From contig NZ_JOGX01000042.1 in the NCBI RefSeq assembly GCF_000719555.1, forward strand, positions 1 to 55,547: 55,547 bases of DNA, written 5' to 3'. The stretch comes from Streptomyces sp. NRRL F-5727 (GTDB lineage: Bacteria > Actinomycetota > Actinomycetes > Streptomycetales > Streptomycetaceae). The first letter of the stretch is position 1; each line of letters opens with the position of its first letter. Below are positions 8,329 to 19,358 of this stretch, piece after piece. The position numbers and the translations under genes were made by a program. The notes beneath the pieces are model-generated. The model made no database searches. It saw only the letters and a program-made list of their open reading frames with translations, and was not told where the DNA came from.

Positions 8329-9762
8329 TCAGACGCGGGGGGCGTTCTTCCCCAGCCGCTCGCGGACCACGGCGATCGCCAGGACCAGCGCGGCCACCAG
8401 CAGCGACAGCACGACCTGGTCGCGGTTGCTGCCGCCGTCGTAGACCATGTAGCCGAGGACGCCGACGATCATGGCGATGGTCGCCCACGTCAGGTACGGG
8501 AAGAGCCACATCCGCACGATCAGCTTCTCCGGCGACTCGCGCAGGATGATCCCGCGCATCCGCAGCTGGGTCACACAGATGACCAGCCAGACGAAGAGCG
8601 CCACCGCGCCGGAGGAGTTCAGCAGGAAGGCGAAGACCGTGTCCGGCCACTTGTAGTTGAAGAAGACCGCGACGAAGCCGAAGACGACCGAGCCGAGGAT
8701 CGCGGCCACCGGCACGCCCCGCTGGTTGACCTTCGCGAACGCCTTCGGCGCGTCACCGCGCTGCCCGAGCGAGAAGGCCATCCGGGAGGCGGTGTAGAGG
8801 CCCGAGTTCAGGCAGGACAGCACGGCCGTCAGGACGATCACGTTCATGATCTGGCCGGCGTGCGGGATGCCGATGGAGTCGAGGGCGGCGACGTACGAGC
8901 CCTTCTCCACGATCGAGGCGTCGTTCCACGGCAGCAGCGTCAGGACCACGAAGATCGAGCCCAGGTAGAAGACGCCGATCCGCCAGATCACGCTGTTGGT
9001 GGCCTTGGTGACGGCCCTCTGCGGGTCCTCCGACTCGCCGGCCGCCAGGGTGACGATCTCGCTGCCCATGAAGGAGAAGACGACCATCAGCACACCGGTG
9101 AGGACCGCGCCCGCGCCCATCGGGAAGAACCCGCCGGTGTCGGTGAGGTGCGCGAAGCCGGCGCCCGGGTTGTCCGAGCCGGGCAGCACGCCGAAGACGG
9201 CCAGCATGCCGATCACGACGAAGGCGCCGATGGCGACGACCTTGATGCCGGCGAACCAGAACTCGAACTCGCCGTACGAGGCCACCGAGCCCAGGTTGGT
9301 CGCGGTCAGCACCACCATCACGATGAGCGCCCAGCCCCACTGCGGGACGGCCGGGATCCAGCCCTCCAGGATCTTGGCGCCCGCGGTCGCCTCGACGGCC
9401 AGCACGACCACCCAGAAGAACCAGTACAGCCAGCCGATGGTGAAGCCCGCCCAGCGGCCGAGCGCCTGGTCGGCGTAGGCCGAGAAGGAGCCGGAGGTGG
9501 GCCGCGCGGCGGCCATCTCGCCGAGCATCCGCATCACGAACACGACCATCGCGCCGACGAGGGCGTACGAGAGGAGGATTGCGGGCCCGGCGGCGGCGAT
9601 GCCGGAGCCGGAGCCGACGAAGAGGCCGGCGCCGATGACGCCGCCGATCGCGATCATCGACAGATGGCGGTTCTTGAGCCCGGCCTTGAGGCCGTCGGAC
9701 GGGGTCTGACCGGGGGTACCGGTGCTGCCGCCTTCCTTGGCGAGGGTCGGCTGCGTGTTCAT
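8329..9762 (-). CDS. APC-superfamily amino acid permease, copy 3
   Basis: 477-residue member of the same AAT-type family as the two upstream-numbered copies, but more diverged. The lead is GLKAGLKNRHLSMIAIG, then GGVIGAGLFVGSGSG, RMLGEM and YGEFEFWFAGIKV. About 12 helices are expected. ATG 9762 (MNTQPTL) is preceded by AAGGAAG, which decides against the longer frame to 9813. It is divergent from rpiB and convergent with bioY. Substrate unknown. Confidence 0.9.
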   Translation of the reverse strand: MNTQPTLAKEGGSTGTPGQTPSDGLKAGLKNRHLSMIAIGGVIGAGLFVGSGSGIAAAGPAILLSYALVGAMVVFVMRMLGEMAAARPTSGSFSAYADQALGRWAGFTIGWLYWFFWVVVLAVEATAGAKILEGWIPAVPQWGWALIVMVVLTATNLGSVASYGEFEFWFAGIKVVAIGAFVVIGMLAVFGVLPGSDNPGAGFAHLTDTGGFFPMGAGAVLTGVLMVVFSFMGSEIVTLAAGESEDPQRAVTKATNSVIWRIGVFYLGSIFVVLTLLPWNDASIVEKGSYVAALDSIGIPHAGQIMNVIVLTAVLSCLNSGLYTASRMAFSLGQRGDAPKAFAKVNQRGVPVAAILGSVVFGFVAVFFNYKWPDTVFAFLLNSSGAVALFVWLVICVTQLRMRGIILRESPEKLIVRMWLFPYLTWATIAMIVGVLGYMVYDGGSNRDQVVLSLLVAALVLAIAVVRERLGKNAPRV

Positions 9763-9981
9763 GAACGCTTCCTTCGGGTGTGGGGGCAGGCTCGGATCGC
9801 GAGCCGGAGCCATGAAACCCGGCGACTCGCCAGTACGGAAGCTCTGACTCCGGAACGTGATTCAGGACATATTCGGGCCATAAGGTCCGGACCATGCGGG
9901 ACGAAGGTCCGTGACCCGCCGGGACCGAGGTCCCGACCCCGCTGACGCCTGCCCCGTCCCGCCCGTGCCACACTCGAGGCC

Positions 9982-10470
<489 letters not shown>

Positions 10471-10477
10471 GCCCCGC

Positions 10478-10514
10478 CCGCCCGTGCCGCCGCCCCCCCC
10501 GGCGGCACGGGCGG
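10478..10514 (+). terminator. Probable terminator after rpiB
   Basis: 14-bp perfect stem (10478-10491 with 10501-10514) around a C-rich 9-base loop, immediately after the rpiB stop and before the ribosome site of the glycosylase gene. Confidence 0.6.
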
Positions 10515-10542
10515 TGCCGTCCCGCGACCCAGGAGAACCGCC

Positions 10543-11364
10543 GTGCCCGAGGGGCATACGATCCACCGCCTCGCCCAGGACCACCGGGAGCGCTTCGGCG
10601 GCCGGCCCGTCCGCGCGAGCAGCCCGCAGGGCAAGTTCTCCGACTCCGCCGCCCTGCTCGACGGCTCCGTCCTGGAGACCACCGAGGCCCACGGCAAGCA
10701 CCTCTTCCTCGGCTTCCCGCGCGACGAGTGGGTCCACATCCACCTCGGCCTCTTCGGCAAGGTGACCTTCGGCGACGCCCCCGCGCCCCCGCCCACCGAC
10801 ACCGTCCGGCTCCGCCTCGCGAACCCGGAGTCGTACGTCGACCTCCGCGGCCCCACCACCTGCGCGCTCGTCACCGACGCCGAGAAGCGGGCGATCCACG
10901 CCCGCCTCGGCCCGGACCCGCTGCGGGACGGCGACGACCCCGACAAGGCGTGGCGCCGCATAGTGCGGTCCCGCACGACCATCGCCGCCCTGCTCATGGA
11001 CCAGAAGATCATCGCCGGCGTCGGCAACGTCTACCGCGCCGAGGTCCTCTTCCGCCACGGCATCGACCCGTACCGCGCCGGGAAGGACCTGACGGCGGGG
11101 GAGTGGACCGCGATCTGGGAGGACCTCAGGGCCCTCATGCGCGAGGGCGTCCGCCTCAACCGCATCGACACGGTCCGCCCCGAGCACACCCCCGAGGCGA
11201 TGAACCGCCCCCCGCGCGTCGACGACCACGGCGGCGAGGTCTACGTCTACCGCCGCGCGAACCAGCCCTGCCACCTCTGCGGCACACCCATCCGCACGGC
11301 GGACCTGGCAGCGAGAAACCTCTTCTGGTGCCCCACCTGCCAACCGGGGCACGCCCGCCCCTAG
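10543..11364 (+). CDS. Fpg/Nei-family DNA glycosylase/AP lyase (endonuclease VIII-like)
   Basis: 273-residue base-excision repair enzyme. After removal of Met, Pro2 and Glu3 of MPEGHTIHRLA are the catalytic pair; the following GHTIHR points to the Nei-like rather than the Fpg (MPELPEV) branch. HGKHLF supplies the conserved Lys. DQKIIAGVGNVYRAEVLF is the helix-two-turn-helix, and the C-terminal zinc finger is CHLC...CPTC with 18 residues between pairs. GTG 10543 has AGGAGAA upstream. The stop overlaps the stop of the converging acetyltransferase gene in CTAG. Lesion specificity (oxidised pyrimidines most likely) is inferred from the family. Confidence 0.92.
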   Translation: MPEGHTIHRLAQDHRERFGGRPVRASSPQGKFSDSAALLDGSVLETTEAHGKHLFLGFPRDEWVHIHLGLFGKVTFGDAPAPPPTDTVRLRLANPESYVDLRGPTTCALVTDAEKRAIHARLGPDPLRDGDDPDKAWRRIVRSRTTIAALLMDQKIIAGVGNVYRAEVLFRHGIDPYRAGKDLTAGEWTAIWEDLRALMREGVRLNRIDTVRPEHTPEAMNRPPRVDDHGGEVYVYRRANQPCHLCGTPIRTADLAARNLFWCPTCQPGHARP

Positions 11365-12590
11365 AACCCGTGCGGCAACCAGGGCGCGAGGTGAGACCCG
11401 AAGGCCGGCGACGCCTCCGCGAGCGCCCCGCCCCGCAGCTCCGTGACCCGCCCCGCGGAAGCCAGCGCGGCCAGGCTCGTACCGCCCAGGTACGCCGACC
11501 CCAACTCCCGTACCGACAAAGCGAGATCCGCCGCATCCGACGTCCGGGAACAGCTCGCCCCCTTCGCGTCGCCCGACAGCCGCCACCGCCCCGCGTTCCA
11601 CGGGCAGAACGCGTCCGTCACCTCGAACACCACGTCCACCGGCGCCTGGTACGTCCGCGCCTCCAGCGCCGCGCCCACGTCCACGAGCCGCGCGAACAGC
11701 CCCTCCCGCACGGTCGGTTCGCACCGCCGCACGTCCGAGACCAGGTGCTGCCAGGCCGCGTCCACCGGCGCGCTGTTCACCCGCACCCGCGACGTCAGGT
11801 CCACCGAGCACAGGAACCGCCACAGCGCCGCCTCCGCCGCCGGATCGAGCCCGTACAGCTCGTGCACCGTCACCGAACCGTCCGCGCCCGCCCAGCTCCA
11901 GTCCGGCTTGATCGCGTAGTACGCGTACCCCACGACCTCCCCGTCCCGCTCCGCCAGCACGCACAGCCGCGGCGAGGCGCCCTCCCGCGACCCCGGCGGG
12001 TCGAGCAGCGGCAGCCGCTCCCAGCCGGGCCGCCGGGCCAGCATCCCGGGCCGGCGCGGCACCATCCGCGCGTACACCGCCTCCGTCGCCGCCGACGAGT
12101 CCGCGAGCGGCACCGTCCGCAGGCCCACCGCGTCCGCCCCGGCCGGCACGTCGAGCCGCACCCGGGACGTGTCGATCACCGCCCGCTGCGTCCAACTGGC
12201 CGCCCCGTAACCGAACCGCCCGTAGATGACCGCCTCCGAGGCCATCAGCACCGCCAGCGGCTCGCCCGCCTCCCGCACGTCGTCGAGCTGCCGCCGCATC
12301 ATCGACGTCAGCAGCCCGCGCCGCCGATGGGTTCCGGCCACGCTCACCATGGTGACGCCGGCCGCCGGCACCGAGGACCCGCCCGGCACGGTCAGCCGGA
12401 ACGAGAACGCGCCCGCCGTCGCCACCGGCCGCTCGCCGTCCCAGACCGCCAGCGAACGCCCGCACTCGGTCAGGTCCCGCCACAGCGCCCGCTCCTCCGG
12501 CTCCTCCGGCACACCCCCGAAGGCGAGTTCCAGCGTCGCGAACCAGCGATCCCACTCCGACGGGTCCAGCACCCGCAGTTCAGTCGTCAT
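11361..12590 (-). CDS. Eis-like GNAT acetyltransferase
   Basis: 409 residues, the size of the Eis family (N-terminal GNAT, second degenerate GNAT, C-terminal SCP2-like domain). The acetyl-CoA loop is visible as VSVAGTHRRRGLLTSMMRRQL near residue 85-105 (key element RRRGL). YGRFGYGAAS matches the Eis substrate region. The C-terminal part (VRELGSAYLGGTSLAAL) resembles the SCP2 module. Eis enzymes acetylate amines, including aminoglycosides in mycobacteria; the natural substrate here is not known. ATG 12590 is the first in frame, with no clear ribosome site. It is divergent from the PP2C gene over 106 bp. Confidence 0.88.
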   Translation of the reverse strand: MTTELRVLDPSEWDRWFATLELAFGGVPEEPEERALWRDLTECGRSLAVWDGERPVATAGAFSFRLTVPGGSSVPAAGVTMVSVAGTHRRRGLLTSMMRRQLDDVREAGEPLAVLMASEAVIYGRFGYGAASWTQRAVIDTSRVRLDVPAGADAVGLRTVPLADSSAATEAVYARMVPRRPGMLARRPGWERLPLLDPPGSREGASPRLCVLAERDGEVVGYAYYAIKPDWSWAGADGSVTVHELYGLDPAAEAALWRFLCSVDLTSRVRVNSAPVDAAWQHLVSDVRRCEPTVREGLFARLVDVGAALEARTYQAPVDVVFEVTDAFCPWNAGRWRLSGDAKGASCSRTSDAADLALSVRELGSAYLGGTSLAALASAGRVTELRGGALAEASPAFGSHLAPWLPHGF

Positions 12591-12696
12591 ATGCCATCGA
12601 TATCAGCGGTCCTCGCCCGAGGCGACCCGATTTCACGCACCTTGTCACCGGGGTACCCCTGCACGGGACCGGCCGGGGTGGATAGGGTCCAGGCCA

Positions 12697-13839
12697 ATGG
12701 CCCACCACGGAGTGAACACGTACACGGCCCGGTTGCGCAGGCGCGCCCACCGGGCCCGCGTCGTGCTGCGCCGGACCGGCGTCGACTACTTCCGCGGCGG
12801 CACCTCCGACCGGCTCGCCCTCGTCGGGCTGCTGCTCACCATCCCCGCCATCGTCTGCGGCACCGTCCTCGACCCGGTCTGGTGCTCGCCCGCCGCCCTC
12901 GTCCTGCCCATCGTGGCCGGCGGACTGCTGCTGCGGCCCGCCAGCCTCCTCGGCCTCTACGCGGCGGCCGCCGGCGGGCTGATCGTCGAGTCCACCATCC
13001 TCGGCCCGTACGGCGAGGGACCCGCCCGCGTCACCCCCGGCACCGTCCTGGTGGTCGCCGCCTGCGGCCTCTTCGGCCTGCTCATCGCCCAGTTCCGGGC
13101 CCGGGTCGGGGTGCCCTGGCGGCGCGGCGGCACCATGCTCTTCGACCTGCGCGAACGGCTCCGGGTGCAGAGCGCGCTGCCCCGGCTGCCGCGCGGCTGG
13201 CACCGCGAGATGGCGCTCCGCCCGGCCGGCGGCCAGTCCTTCTCCGGCGACTTCGTCGTCGCCGCCCGCACCCACGGCGGCCGCACCCTGGAGGTCGTCC
13301 TCACCGACGTCTCCGGCAAGGGCATGGACGCGGCCTCCCGCTCCCTGCTGCTCTCCGGCGCCTTCGGCGGCCTCCTCGGCTCGCTCCCGCCGCACGGCTT
13401 CCTGCCCGCCGCCAACGCCTACCTGCTCCGGCAGAACTGGGACGAGGGCTTCGCCACCTCCGTCCACCTCGTCCTCGACCTGGACTCCGGCGACTACGAG
13501 CTCTACTCCGCCGGCCACCTGCCCGCGCTCCAGCTCCACTCCGGCACCGGCCGCTGGGAGGAGAAGGACGGCGACGGACCCCTCCTCGGCGTCTACGACG
13601 GCGCCGAGTTCCACCCGGTCAAGGGAACCCTGCACCCCGGCGACGTCCTGATGCTCTTCACCGACGGTCTCGTCGAGGCCGCCGACCGCGACCTCGCCGA
13701 AGGCATCGACCGGCTCACCGGCGAGGCCGACCGCTGCGTCCCCGGCGGCTTCGAGGGCGTCGCCTGGCACCTGATCGAGGCGGTCGCCAAGGACGTCAAC
13801 GACGACCGCGCCCTGGTCCTCATCTCCCGCCCCGCCTGA
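12697..13839 (+). CDS. Membrane-anchored PP2C/SpoIIE-type serine phosphatase
   Basis: 380 residues. The N-terminal basic segment is followed by several hydrophobic helices (about residues 40-135). After these comes a cytosolic PP2C-like domain with SGDFVVAARTHGG, LTDVSGKGMDAA, YELYSAGHLPAL and MLFTDGLVEA, which carry the metal-binding Asp and Gly motifs of the SpoIIE/RsbU class. Such phosphatases usually act on anti-sigma-factor antagonists; no partner genes are adjacent, so the target is unknown. ATG 12697 is chosen because the upstream extension overlaps the promoter region of the divergent gene; GGATAGGG lies upstream. Confidence 0.88.
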   Translation: MAHHGVNTYTARLRRRAHRARVVLRRTGVDYFRGGTSDRLALVGLLLTIPAIVCGTVLDPVWCSPAALVLPIVAGGLLLRPASLLGLYAAAAGGLIVESTILGPYGEGPARVTPGTVLVVAACGLFGLLIAQFRARVGVPWRRGGTMLFDLRERLRVQSALPRLPRGWHREMALRPAGGQSFSGDFVVAARTHGGRTLEVVLTDVSGKGMDAASRSLLLSGAFGGLLGSLPPHGFLPAANAYLLRQNWDEGFATSVHLVLDLDSGDYELYSAGHLPALQLHSGTGRWEEKDGDGPLLGVYDGAEFHPVKGTLHPGDVLMLFTDGLVEAADRDLAEGIDRLTGEADRCVPGGFEGVAWHLIEAVAKDVNDDRALVLISRPA

Positions 13840-13977
13840 ACCTTTCGGCGCTGTGGCGCGTCCCACGATTCGTCACCCGCCGCCGAGGGCAAAGGGGTTG
13901 GTGGCACGATGGAGGCGCGGGGGTGTCCAGATGCATACCCCGGGCTGGGCAGGGACCGACCGAGGGTGTGATCAGTT

Positions 13978-14172
13978 GTGGCCATTTCGCTGTCTGTGGT
14001 GTTGCTGTTGGCGATCGTCCTCGTGGTGCTGATCCGCGGCGGAAGCCTCAAGGGCGGGCCGGCCGTGGTCGCCGTCCTCTTCGGCTTCTTCCTCGCCTCC
14101 ACGGGCATGGCCGACGACATCCAGCGTTTCCTGGACTCGATAACCCAGACGATCGGCGCCATCAAGTTCTGA
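13978..14172 (+). CDS. Small membrane protein of unknown function (64 aa)
   Basis: 64 residues with GTG start at 13978. Two hydrophobic segments (about residues 3-18 and 28-43) are separated by RGGSLKGGP, followed by a short polar tail DDIQRFLDSITQT. This could be a helical hairpin in the membrane with both ends on one side. I do not recognise a named family. It is followed by a strong hairpin and tRNA-Gly on the other strand. Codon use is like that of its neighbours, so it is probably a genuine conserved small gene. Confidence 0.7.
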   Translation: MAISLSVVLLLAIVLVVLIRGGSLKGGPAVVAVLFGFFLASTGMADDIQRFLDSITQTIGAIKF

Positions 14173-14178
14173 CGGAGA

Positions 14179-14223
14179 ACGGCTCCGGCCCGGCCCCTCG
14201 TCGAGGGACCGGGCCGGAGCCGT
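14179..14223. terminator. Hairpin terminator between small membrane gene and tRNA-Gly
   Basis: Long stem pairing 14179-14193 with 14209-14223, with a further inner CCCTC/GAGGG pairing. It lies between the converging gene and tRNA. Confidence 0.75.
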
Positions 14224-14229
14224 ACACAG

Positions 14230-14300
14230 AGCGGGCGACGGGAATCGAACCCGCGTAGCTAGTTTGGAAGACTAGGGCTCTACCATTGAGCTACGCCCGC
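14230..14300 (-). tRNA. tRNA-Gly (anticodon UCC)
   Basis: Full cloverleaf on the minus strand. The acceptor stem is GCGGGCG/CGCCCGC, the D-arm contains AGCTCAATGGTAGAGC, the anticodon loop CTTCCAA gives UCC, and the T-arm is GGGTTCGATTCCC. The discriminator is U and CCA is not encoded. Confidence 0.95.
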
Positions 14301-14431
14301 ACGGAGCGCGCCACAGGCCGGAAGGCCGCGGCACGGACAGCATCGTAGCCGGTCCGGAGCCGTCCGTGCACGCCCCCGGGAACAGGGGGCGTCGCAGCGT
14401 CCCCGTACATGTACCCTACGTGTCGCACCGA

Positions 14432-14508
14432 CGGGGTGTGGCGCAGCTTGGTAGCGCGTCCGCTTTGGGAGCGGAAGGCCGTGGGTTCAAATCCCGCCAC
14501 CCCGACCA
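14432..14508 (+). tRNA. tRNA-Pro (anticodon UGG), CCA encoded
   Basis: Cloverleaf with acceptor CGGGGTG/CACCCCG, D-arm GCGCAGCTTGGTAGCGC, anticodon loop TTTGGGA giving UGG, T-arm GGGTTCAAATCCC, discriminator A and encoded CCA at 14506-14508. tRNA-Pro genes can be integration sites, but no att-flanked element is seen here. Confidence 0.95.
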
Positions 14509-14562
14509 GCATGGTCCTCGCGATCCCCCTCGGGGCTCCGACCTCGCGGGTTCTTGATCACG

Positions 14563-14593
14563 TTGTGGGCCTCATCCCACGTGCGGTTACTAT
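14563..14593 (+). promoter_or_regulatory. Candidate promoter of tig
   Basis: TTGTGG (14563-14568), 19-base spacer, TACTAT (14588-14593). This fits a vegetative sigma-70-like promoter and gives a leader of roughly 95 bases before tig. Confidence 0.45.
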
Positions 14594-14695
14594 GCAAGCT
14601 GCGAGCCCGTGTGTCTTTCTGACCGGGCCCATCGGCCGGAACCGCCCCGCGCGGCCCGTCCGGAATCCAGGAATCAGCCACAAGGAGACCGAACC

Positions 14696-16081
14696 GTGAA
14701 GAGCGCCGTGGAGACCCTGAACCCGACCCGGGTTCGGCTCACTGTCGAGGTGCCCTTCGAGGAGCTCAAGGACAGCCTCGACGCGGCGTACAAGAAGATC
14801 AACCAGCAGGTCACGGTCAAGGGCTTCCGCAAGGGCAAGATCCCTGCTCGTGTGATCGACCAGCGGTTCGGCCGCGGCGCCGTGCTGGAGGAGGCCGTCA
14901 ACGACGCGCTCCCGAAGTTCTACACCGAGGCCGTGAACGAGGCCGAGGTCAACGTGCTGGGCCAGCCCGAGGTCGACATCACGGAGCTGAAGGACGGCGA
15001 GCTGCTGGCCTTCACCGCCGAGGTCGACGTCCGCCCGGCCATCGAGATCCCGGACTACTCCGGCATCGAGGTCGAGGTCGACGCCATCGAGGTCACCGAC
15101 GAGGACGTCGAGAAGTCCGTGGAGCAGCTCCGCGAGCGCTTCGCGTCCACCAGCAAGGTCGACCGCGCCGCCGCCGAGGGCGACGTCGTCACCCTGGACC
15201 TGACCGCCAAGGTCGACGGCGAGGTGCTGCCCGACGGCGTCGCCGACGGTGTCTCGTACACCATCGGCTCCGGCGAGCTGCTCGACGGCATCGACGCCGC
15301 CGTCACCGGCCTGGAGGCCGGCGGCGAGGCCACCTTCACCTCGCAGCTGAAGGGCGGCTCCGCCGCGGGCAAGGACGCCGAGGTCACCGTCAAGGTCACC
15401 GAGGTCGCCGCCCGTGAGCTCCCCGAGCTGGACGACGAGTTCGCGCAGATGGCGTCGGAGTTCGACACCCTCGACGAGCTCAAGGCCGACAGCCGCAAGC
15501 GCCTCGAGAACATGAAGCAGTTCGACCAGGCCACCCAGGCCCAGGAGCGCGTCCTGGAGAAGTTCCTGGAGCTGGCGGAGATCCCCGTTCCCGAGAAGCT
15601 CCTCGAGGACGAGGTCAACACCCGCAAGCACAACCTGGAGCACCACCAGCTCGGCCAGATGGGCCTGAGCCTGGAGAAGTACCTGGAGCTCCAGGGCAAG
15701 ACGGTCGAGGAGTTCGAGGCCGAGACCAAGGAGCAGGCGGTCAAGGGCATCAAGACCCAGTTCCTCCTCGACGAGCTCGTCTCCAAGGAGCAGCTGAACG
15801 TCGAGCAGGACGAGCTCACCGAGCACCTGTTCCGCCGTGCCGCCTCCTCCGGCATGTCCCCCGACCAGTTCGCCCAGGCCGTCGTCCAGGGCGGCCAGGT
15901 GCCGATGCTGGTCGGCGAGGTCGCCCGCGGCAAGGCCCTCGCGGTCGTCGTCGAGGCCGCCAAGGTCGTCGACACCAACGGTGAGGTCGTCGACCTCTCC
16001 GACGACGAGGACGAGGTCGAGGCCGCCGCCGAGACGGTCGAGGCCGTCACCGGCGAGGCCGAGGTCGCCGAGGAGAAGTAA
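14696..16081 (+). CDS. tig: Trigger factor, ribosome-associated chaperone and prolyl isomerase
   Basis: 461 residues, standard length. Domains in order: the ribosome-binding domain with the signature [17 protein letters not shown] near residues 43-59; the FKBP-type isomerase domain (about 150-240, from [15 protein letters not shown]); and the helical C-terminal chaperone arms with an acidic tail ending EVAEEK. It binds nascent chains at the ribosomal exit via L23. GTG 14696 follows AAGGAG at good spacing; upstream in-frame codons lack one. As in most bacteria it precedes clpP/clpX, but a hairpin and a separate regulated promoter divide it from clpP1. Confidence 0.97.
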   Translation: MKSAVETLNPTRVRLTVEVPFEELKDSLDAAYKKINQQVTVKGFRKGKIPARVIDQRFGRGAVLEEAVNDALPKFYTEAVNEAEVNVLGQPEVDITELKDGELLAFTAEVDVRPAIEIPDYSGIEVEVDAIEVTDEDVEKSVEQLRERFASTSKVDRAAAEGDVVTLDLTAKVDGEVLPDGVADGVSYTIGSGELLDGIDAAVTGLEAGGEATFTSQLKGGSAAGKDAEVTVKVTEVAARELPELDDEFAQMASEFDTLDELKADSRKRLENMKQFDQATQAQERVLEKFLELAEIPVPEKLLEDEVNTRKHNLEHHQLGQMGLSLEKYLELQGKTVEEFEAETKEQAVKGIKTQFLLDELVSKEQLNVEQDELTEHLFRRAASSGMSPDQFAQAVVQGGQVPMLVGEVARGKALAVVVEAAKVVDTNGEVVDLSDDEDEVEAAAETVEAVTGEAEVAEEK

Positions 16082-16131
16082 GGCCCCACCGGGCCGACGC
16101 CGAGGCTCCGCCTCGCGCGCGCCGTACCGTG

Positions 16132-16171
16132 CCACGGGCCCGGACGCACTGCTGTGCGGCCGGGCCCGTGG
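16132..16171 (+). terminator. Terminator after tig
   Basis: Twelve-bp perfect stem 16132-16143 with 16160-16171, extended inside by CGCAC/GTGCG around a TGCT loop. Confidence 0.7.
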
Positions 16172-16208
16172 ACGTACGCGGACCGTTTATGCGCCGCCAA
16201 CTACCTTG

Positions 16209-16222
16209 CGCTCCCAGCGAAC
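16209..16222 (-). promoter_or_regulatory. ClgR-type activator box upstream of clpP1
   Basis: On the minus strand the site reads GTTCGC-TGGGA-GCG, an exact match to the GTTCGC-N5-GCG pattern I recall for the Streptomyces ClgR regulon. It lies 122 bases upstream of the chosen clpP1 start, a suitable distance for activation of the clpP1-clpP2 promoter. Confidence 0.65.
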
Positions 16223-16343
16223 AGTTCGGGAACCGGGATGGCGTTGTCCTACCTGCGCGTTAGGGTCCATGGATACGGGGGCACTGCCCTCAGAACGAGA
16301 CGCTGAGACGGCCCGGGGCCGTCGGAGACGAGCAGGTGGATAC

Positions 16344-16961
16344 GTGACGAATCTGAAGCCTTACGCCGCGGGTGAGCCGTCCATCGGTGGTGGCCTCGGC
16401 GACCATGTCTACAACCGGCTGCTCGGCGAGCGCATCATCTTCCTCGGCCAGCAGGTCGACGACGAGATCGCCAACAAGATCACCGCGCAGATGCTCCTCC
16501 TGGCCGCCGACCCGGAGAAGGACATCTACCTCTACATCAACAGCCCCGGTGGCTCCGTGACGGCCGGCATGGCCGTCTACGACACCATGCAGTACATCCC
16601 GAACGACGTCGTCACCATCGGTATGGGCATGGCGGCCTCGATGGGCCAGTTCCTGCTCACCGGCGGCACCCCCGGCAAGCGCTTCGCGCTGCCGAACACC
16701 GACATCCTGATGCACCAGGGCTCCGCCGGCATCGGCGGCACCGCCTCCGACATCAAGATCCAGGCCGAGTACCTCCTGCGCACGAAGAAGCGCATGGCCG
16801 AGATCACCGCGCACCACTCCGGCCAGACCGTCGAGACGATCATCCGCGACGGCGACCGCGACCGCTGGTTCACCGCGGAGGAGGCCAAGGAGTACGGCCT
16901 CATCGACGACATCATCACGCACGCCGCGGGTGTTCCGGGCGGCGGCGGCACGGGCGCCTGA
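16344..16961 (+). CDS. clpP1: ATP-dependent Clp protease proteolytic subunit 1
   Basis: 205-residue serine peptidase subunit of the ClpP1P2 barrel. The catalytic triad is visible: Ser99 in GMAASMGQ, His124 in DILMHQG and Asp173 in [22 protein letters not shown] is the oxyanion/handle region. GTG 16344 has AGGTGG upstream; an ATG at 16269 would add 25 residues without a ribosome site, so the start is moderately certain. Only 50 bases separate it from clpP2, consistent with one operon driven from the ClgR-controlled region. In Streptomyces, ClpP1P2 degrades ClgR itself, forming feedback. Confidence 0.96.
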   Translation: MTNLKPYAAGEPSIGGGLGDHVYNRLLGERIIFLGQQVDDEIANKITAQMLLLAADPEKDIYLYINSPGGSVTAGMAVYDTMQYIPNDVVTIGMGMAASMGQFLLTGGTPGKRFALPNTDILMHQGSAGIGGTASDIKIQAEYLLRTKKRMAEITAHHSGQTVETIIRDGDRDRWFTAEEAKEYGLIDDIITHAAGVPGGGGTGA

Positions 16962-17011
16962 GCGCCGGCCAGCCGCAGAGCCCCCAGCCCCCTCCGAACG
17001 CCACCAGGACG

Positions 17012-17686
17012 GTGAACACCCAGATGCAGAACAACCTCTCCCCGAGCGGCCTCTACACCGGCGCGCCGATGGACAACCGCTACGTCGTCCCGCGCTTCGT
17101 CGAGCGCACCTCGCAGGGCGTGCGCGAGTACGACCCGTACGCGAAGCTCTTCGAGGAGCGCGTGATCTTCCTCGGCGTGCAGATCGACGACGCCTCGGCC
17201 AACGACGTCATGGCGCAGCTGCTGTGCCTGGAGTCGATGGACCCGGACCGCGACATCTCGATCTACATCAACAGCCCCGGCGGCTCGTTCACGGCCCTCA
17301 CGGCCATCTACGACACGATGCAGTTCGTGAAGCCCGACATCCAGACGGTCTGCATGGGCCAGGCGGCCTCCGCCGCGGCCGTGCTGCTCGCCGCCGGCAC
17401 CCCCGGCAAGCGGATGGCCCTGCCCAACGCCCGTGTGCTGATCCACCAGCCCTCCGGCGGCACCGGCCGTGAGCAGCTCTCCGACCTGGAGATCGCGGCC
17501 AAGGAGATCCTGCGGATGCGCGACCAGCTGGAGACCATGCTGGCCAAGCACTCCACCACGCCGATCGAGAAGATCCGCGACGACATCGAGCGCGACAAGA
17601 TCCTGACGGCCGAGGACGCCCTCGCGTACGGCCTGATCGACCAGATCGTCTCGACCCGCAAGAGCACGGCCGCCGCGGCACACTGA
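17012..17686 (+). CDS. clpP2: ATP-dependent Clp protease proteolytic subunit 2
   Basis: 224 residues. Triad residues are Ser120 in [10 protein letters not shown], His145 in [10 protein letters not shown] and Asp195 in [12 protein letters not shown]. The N-terminal region is longer than in ClpP1, as expected for actinobacterial ClpP2. GTG 17012 is taken as the start; ATG 17024 is an alternative. It forms mixed tetradecamers with ClpP1 and lies directly downstream of it. The gap to clpX (167 bases) contains room for a separate clpX promoter. Confidence 0.96.
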   Translation: MNTQMQNNLSPSGLYTGAPMDNRYVVPRFVERTSQGVREYDPYAKLFEERVIFLGVQIDDASANDVMAQLLCLESMDPDRDISIYINSPGGSFTALTAIYDTMQFVKPDIQTVCMGQAASAAAVLLAAGTPGKRMALPNARVLIHQPSGGTGREQLSDLEIAAKEILRMRDQLETMLAKHSTTPIEKIRDDIERDKILTAEDALAYGLIDQIVSTRKSTAAAAH

Positions 17687-17853
17687 CGCGCCCGACCTTC
17701 CCTCGGCACGGTTCGCGGGGCTCGCGTGGCCGAATCGCGACCATGTGAACCGTGCCAAGGGGGGCCCGAACGGGGGGTCCGGCAAGGTACCGTCGAATAT
17801 GAGGCACCAGGAGTCGCTGAACCAAGCGCTCCCAGGCGAAGGGGAAGCACCTC

Positions 17854-19137
<1,284 letters not shown>

Positions 19138-19151
19138 CCGGAACCACAACG

Positions 19152-19189
19152 AAGGGGCGCCCCACCGGACTTCCGGCGGGGCGCCCCTT
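19152..19189 (+). terminator. clpX terminator
   Basis: Stem of 12 plus 4 bp with one mismatch (19152-19168 with 19173-19189) and a 4-base ACTT loop, ending in CTTC. Confidence 0.8.
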
Positions 19190-19358
19190 CAGCGTGCGGC
19201 CCCGAATGTCGGGCAGGCGCAGGCGGTTGTGCCTCGGTGGGTCATCAGCCATCGGCTGAGTGATCCCGGCCAGAATCGGCATGATCCTCTCGACTCGCCG
19301 GTCAAGCCGTGATCGTCTCGTGCGCGGGAAGTATTCGCGTGGTGACGAAAGGCTGTCC

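Noticed and set aside
14230..14508. Possible integrated element at the two tRNA genes
   Set aside because: No integrase, no repeated tRNA 3' end, and normal core genes on both sides.
17820..17853. Second ClgR box before clpX (CGCTCCCAGGCG)
   Set aside because: The spacer is six rather than five bases, the outer half is incomplete, and the site lies in the ribosome-site region of the leader.
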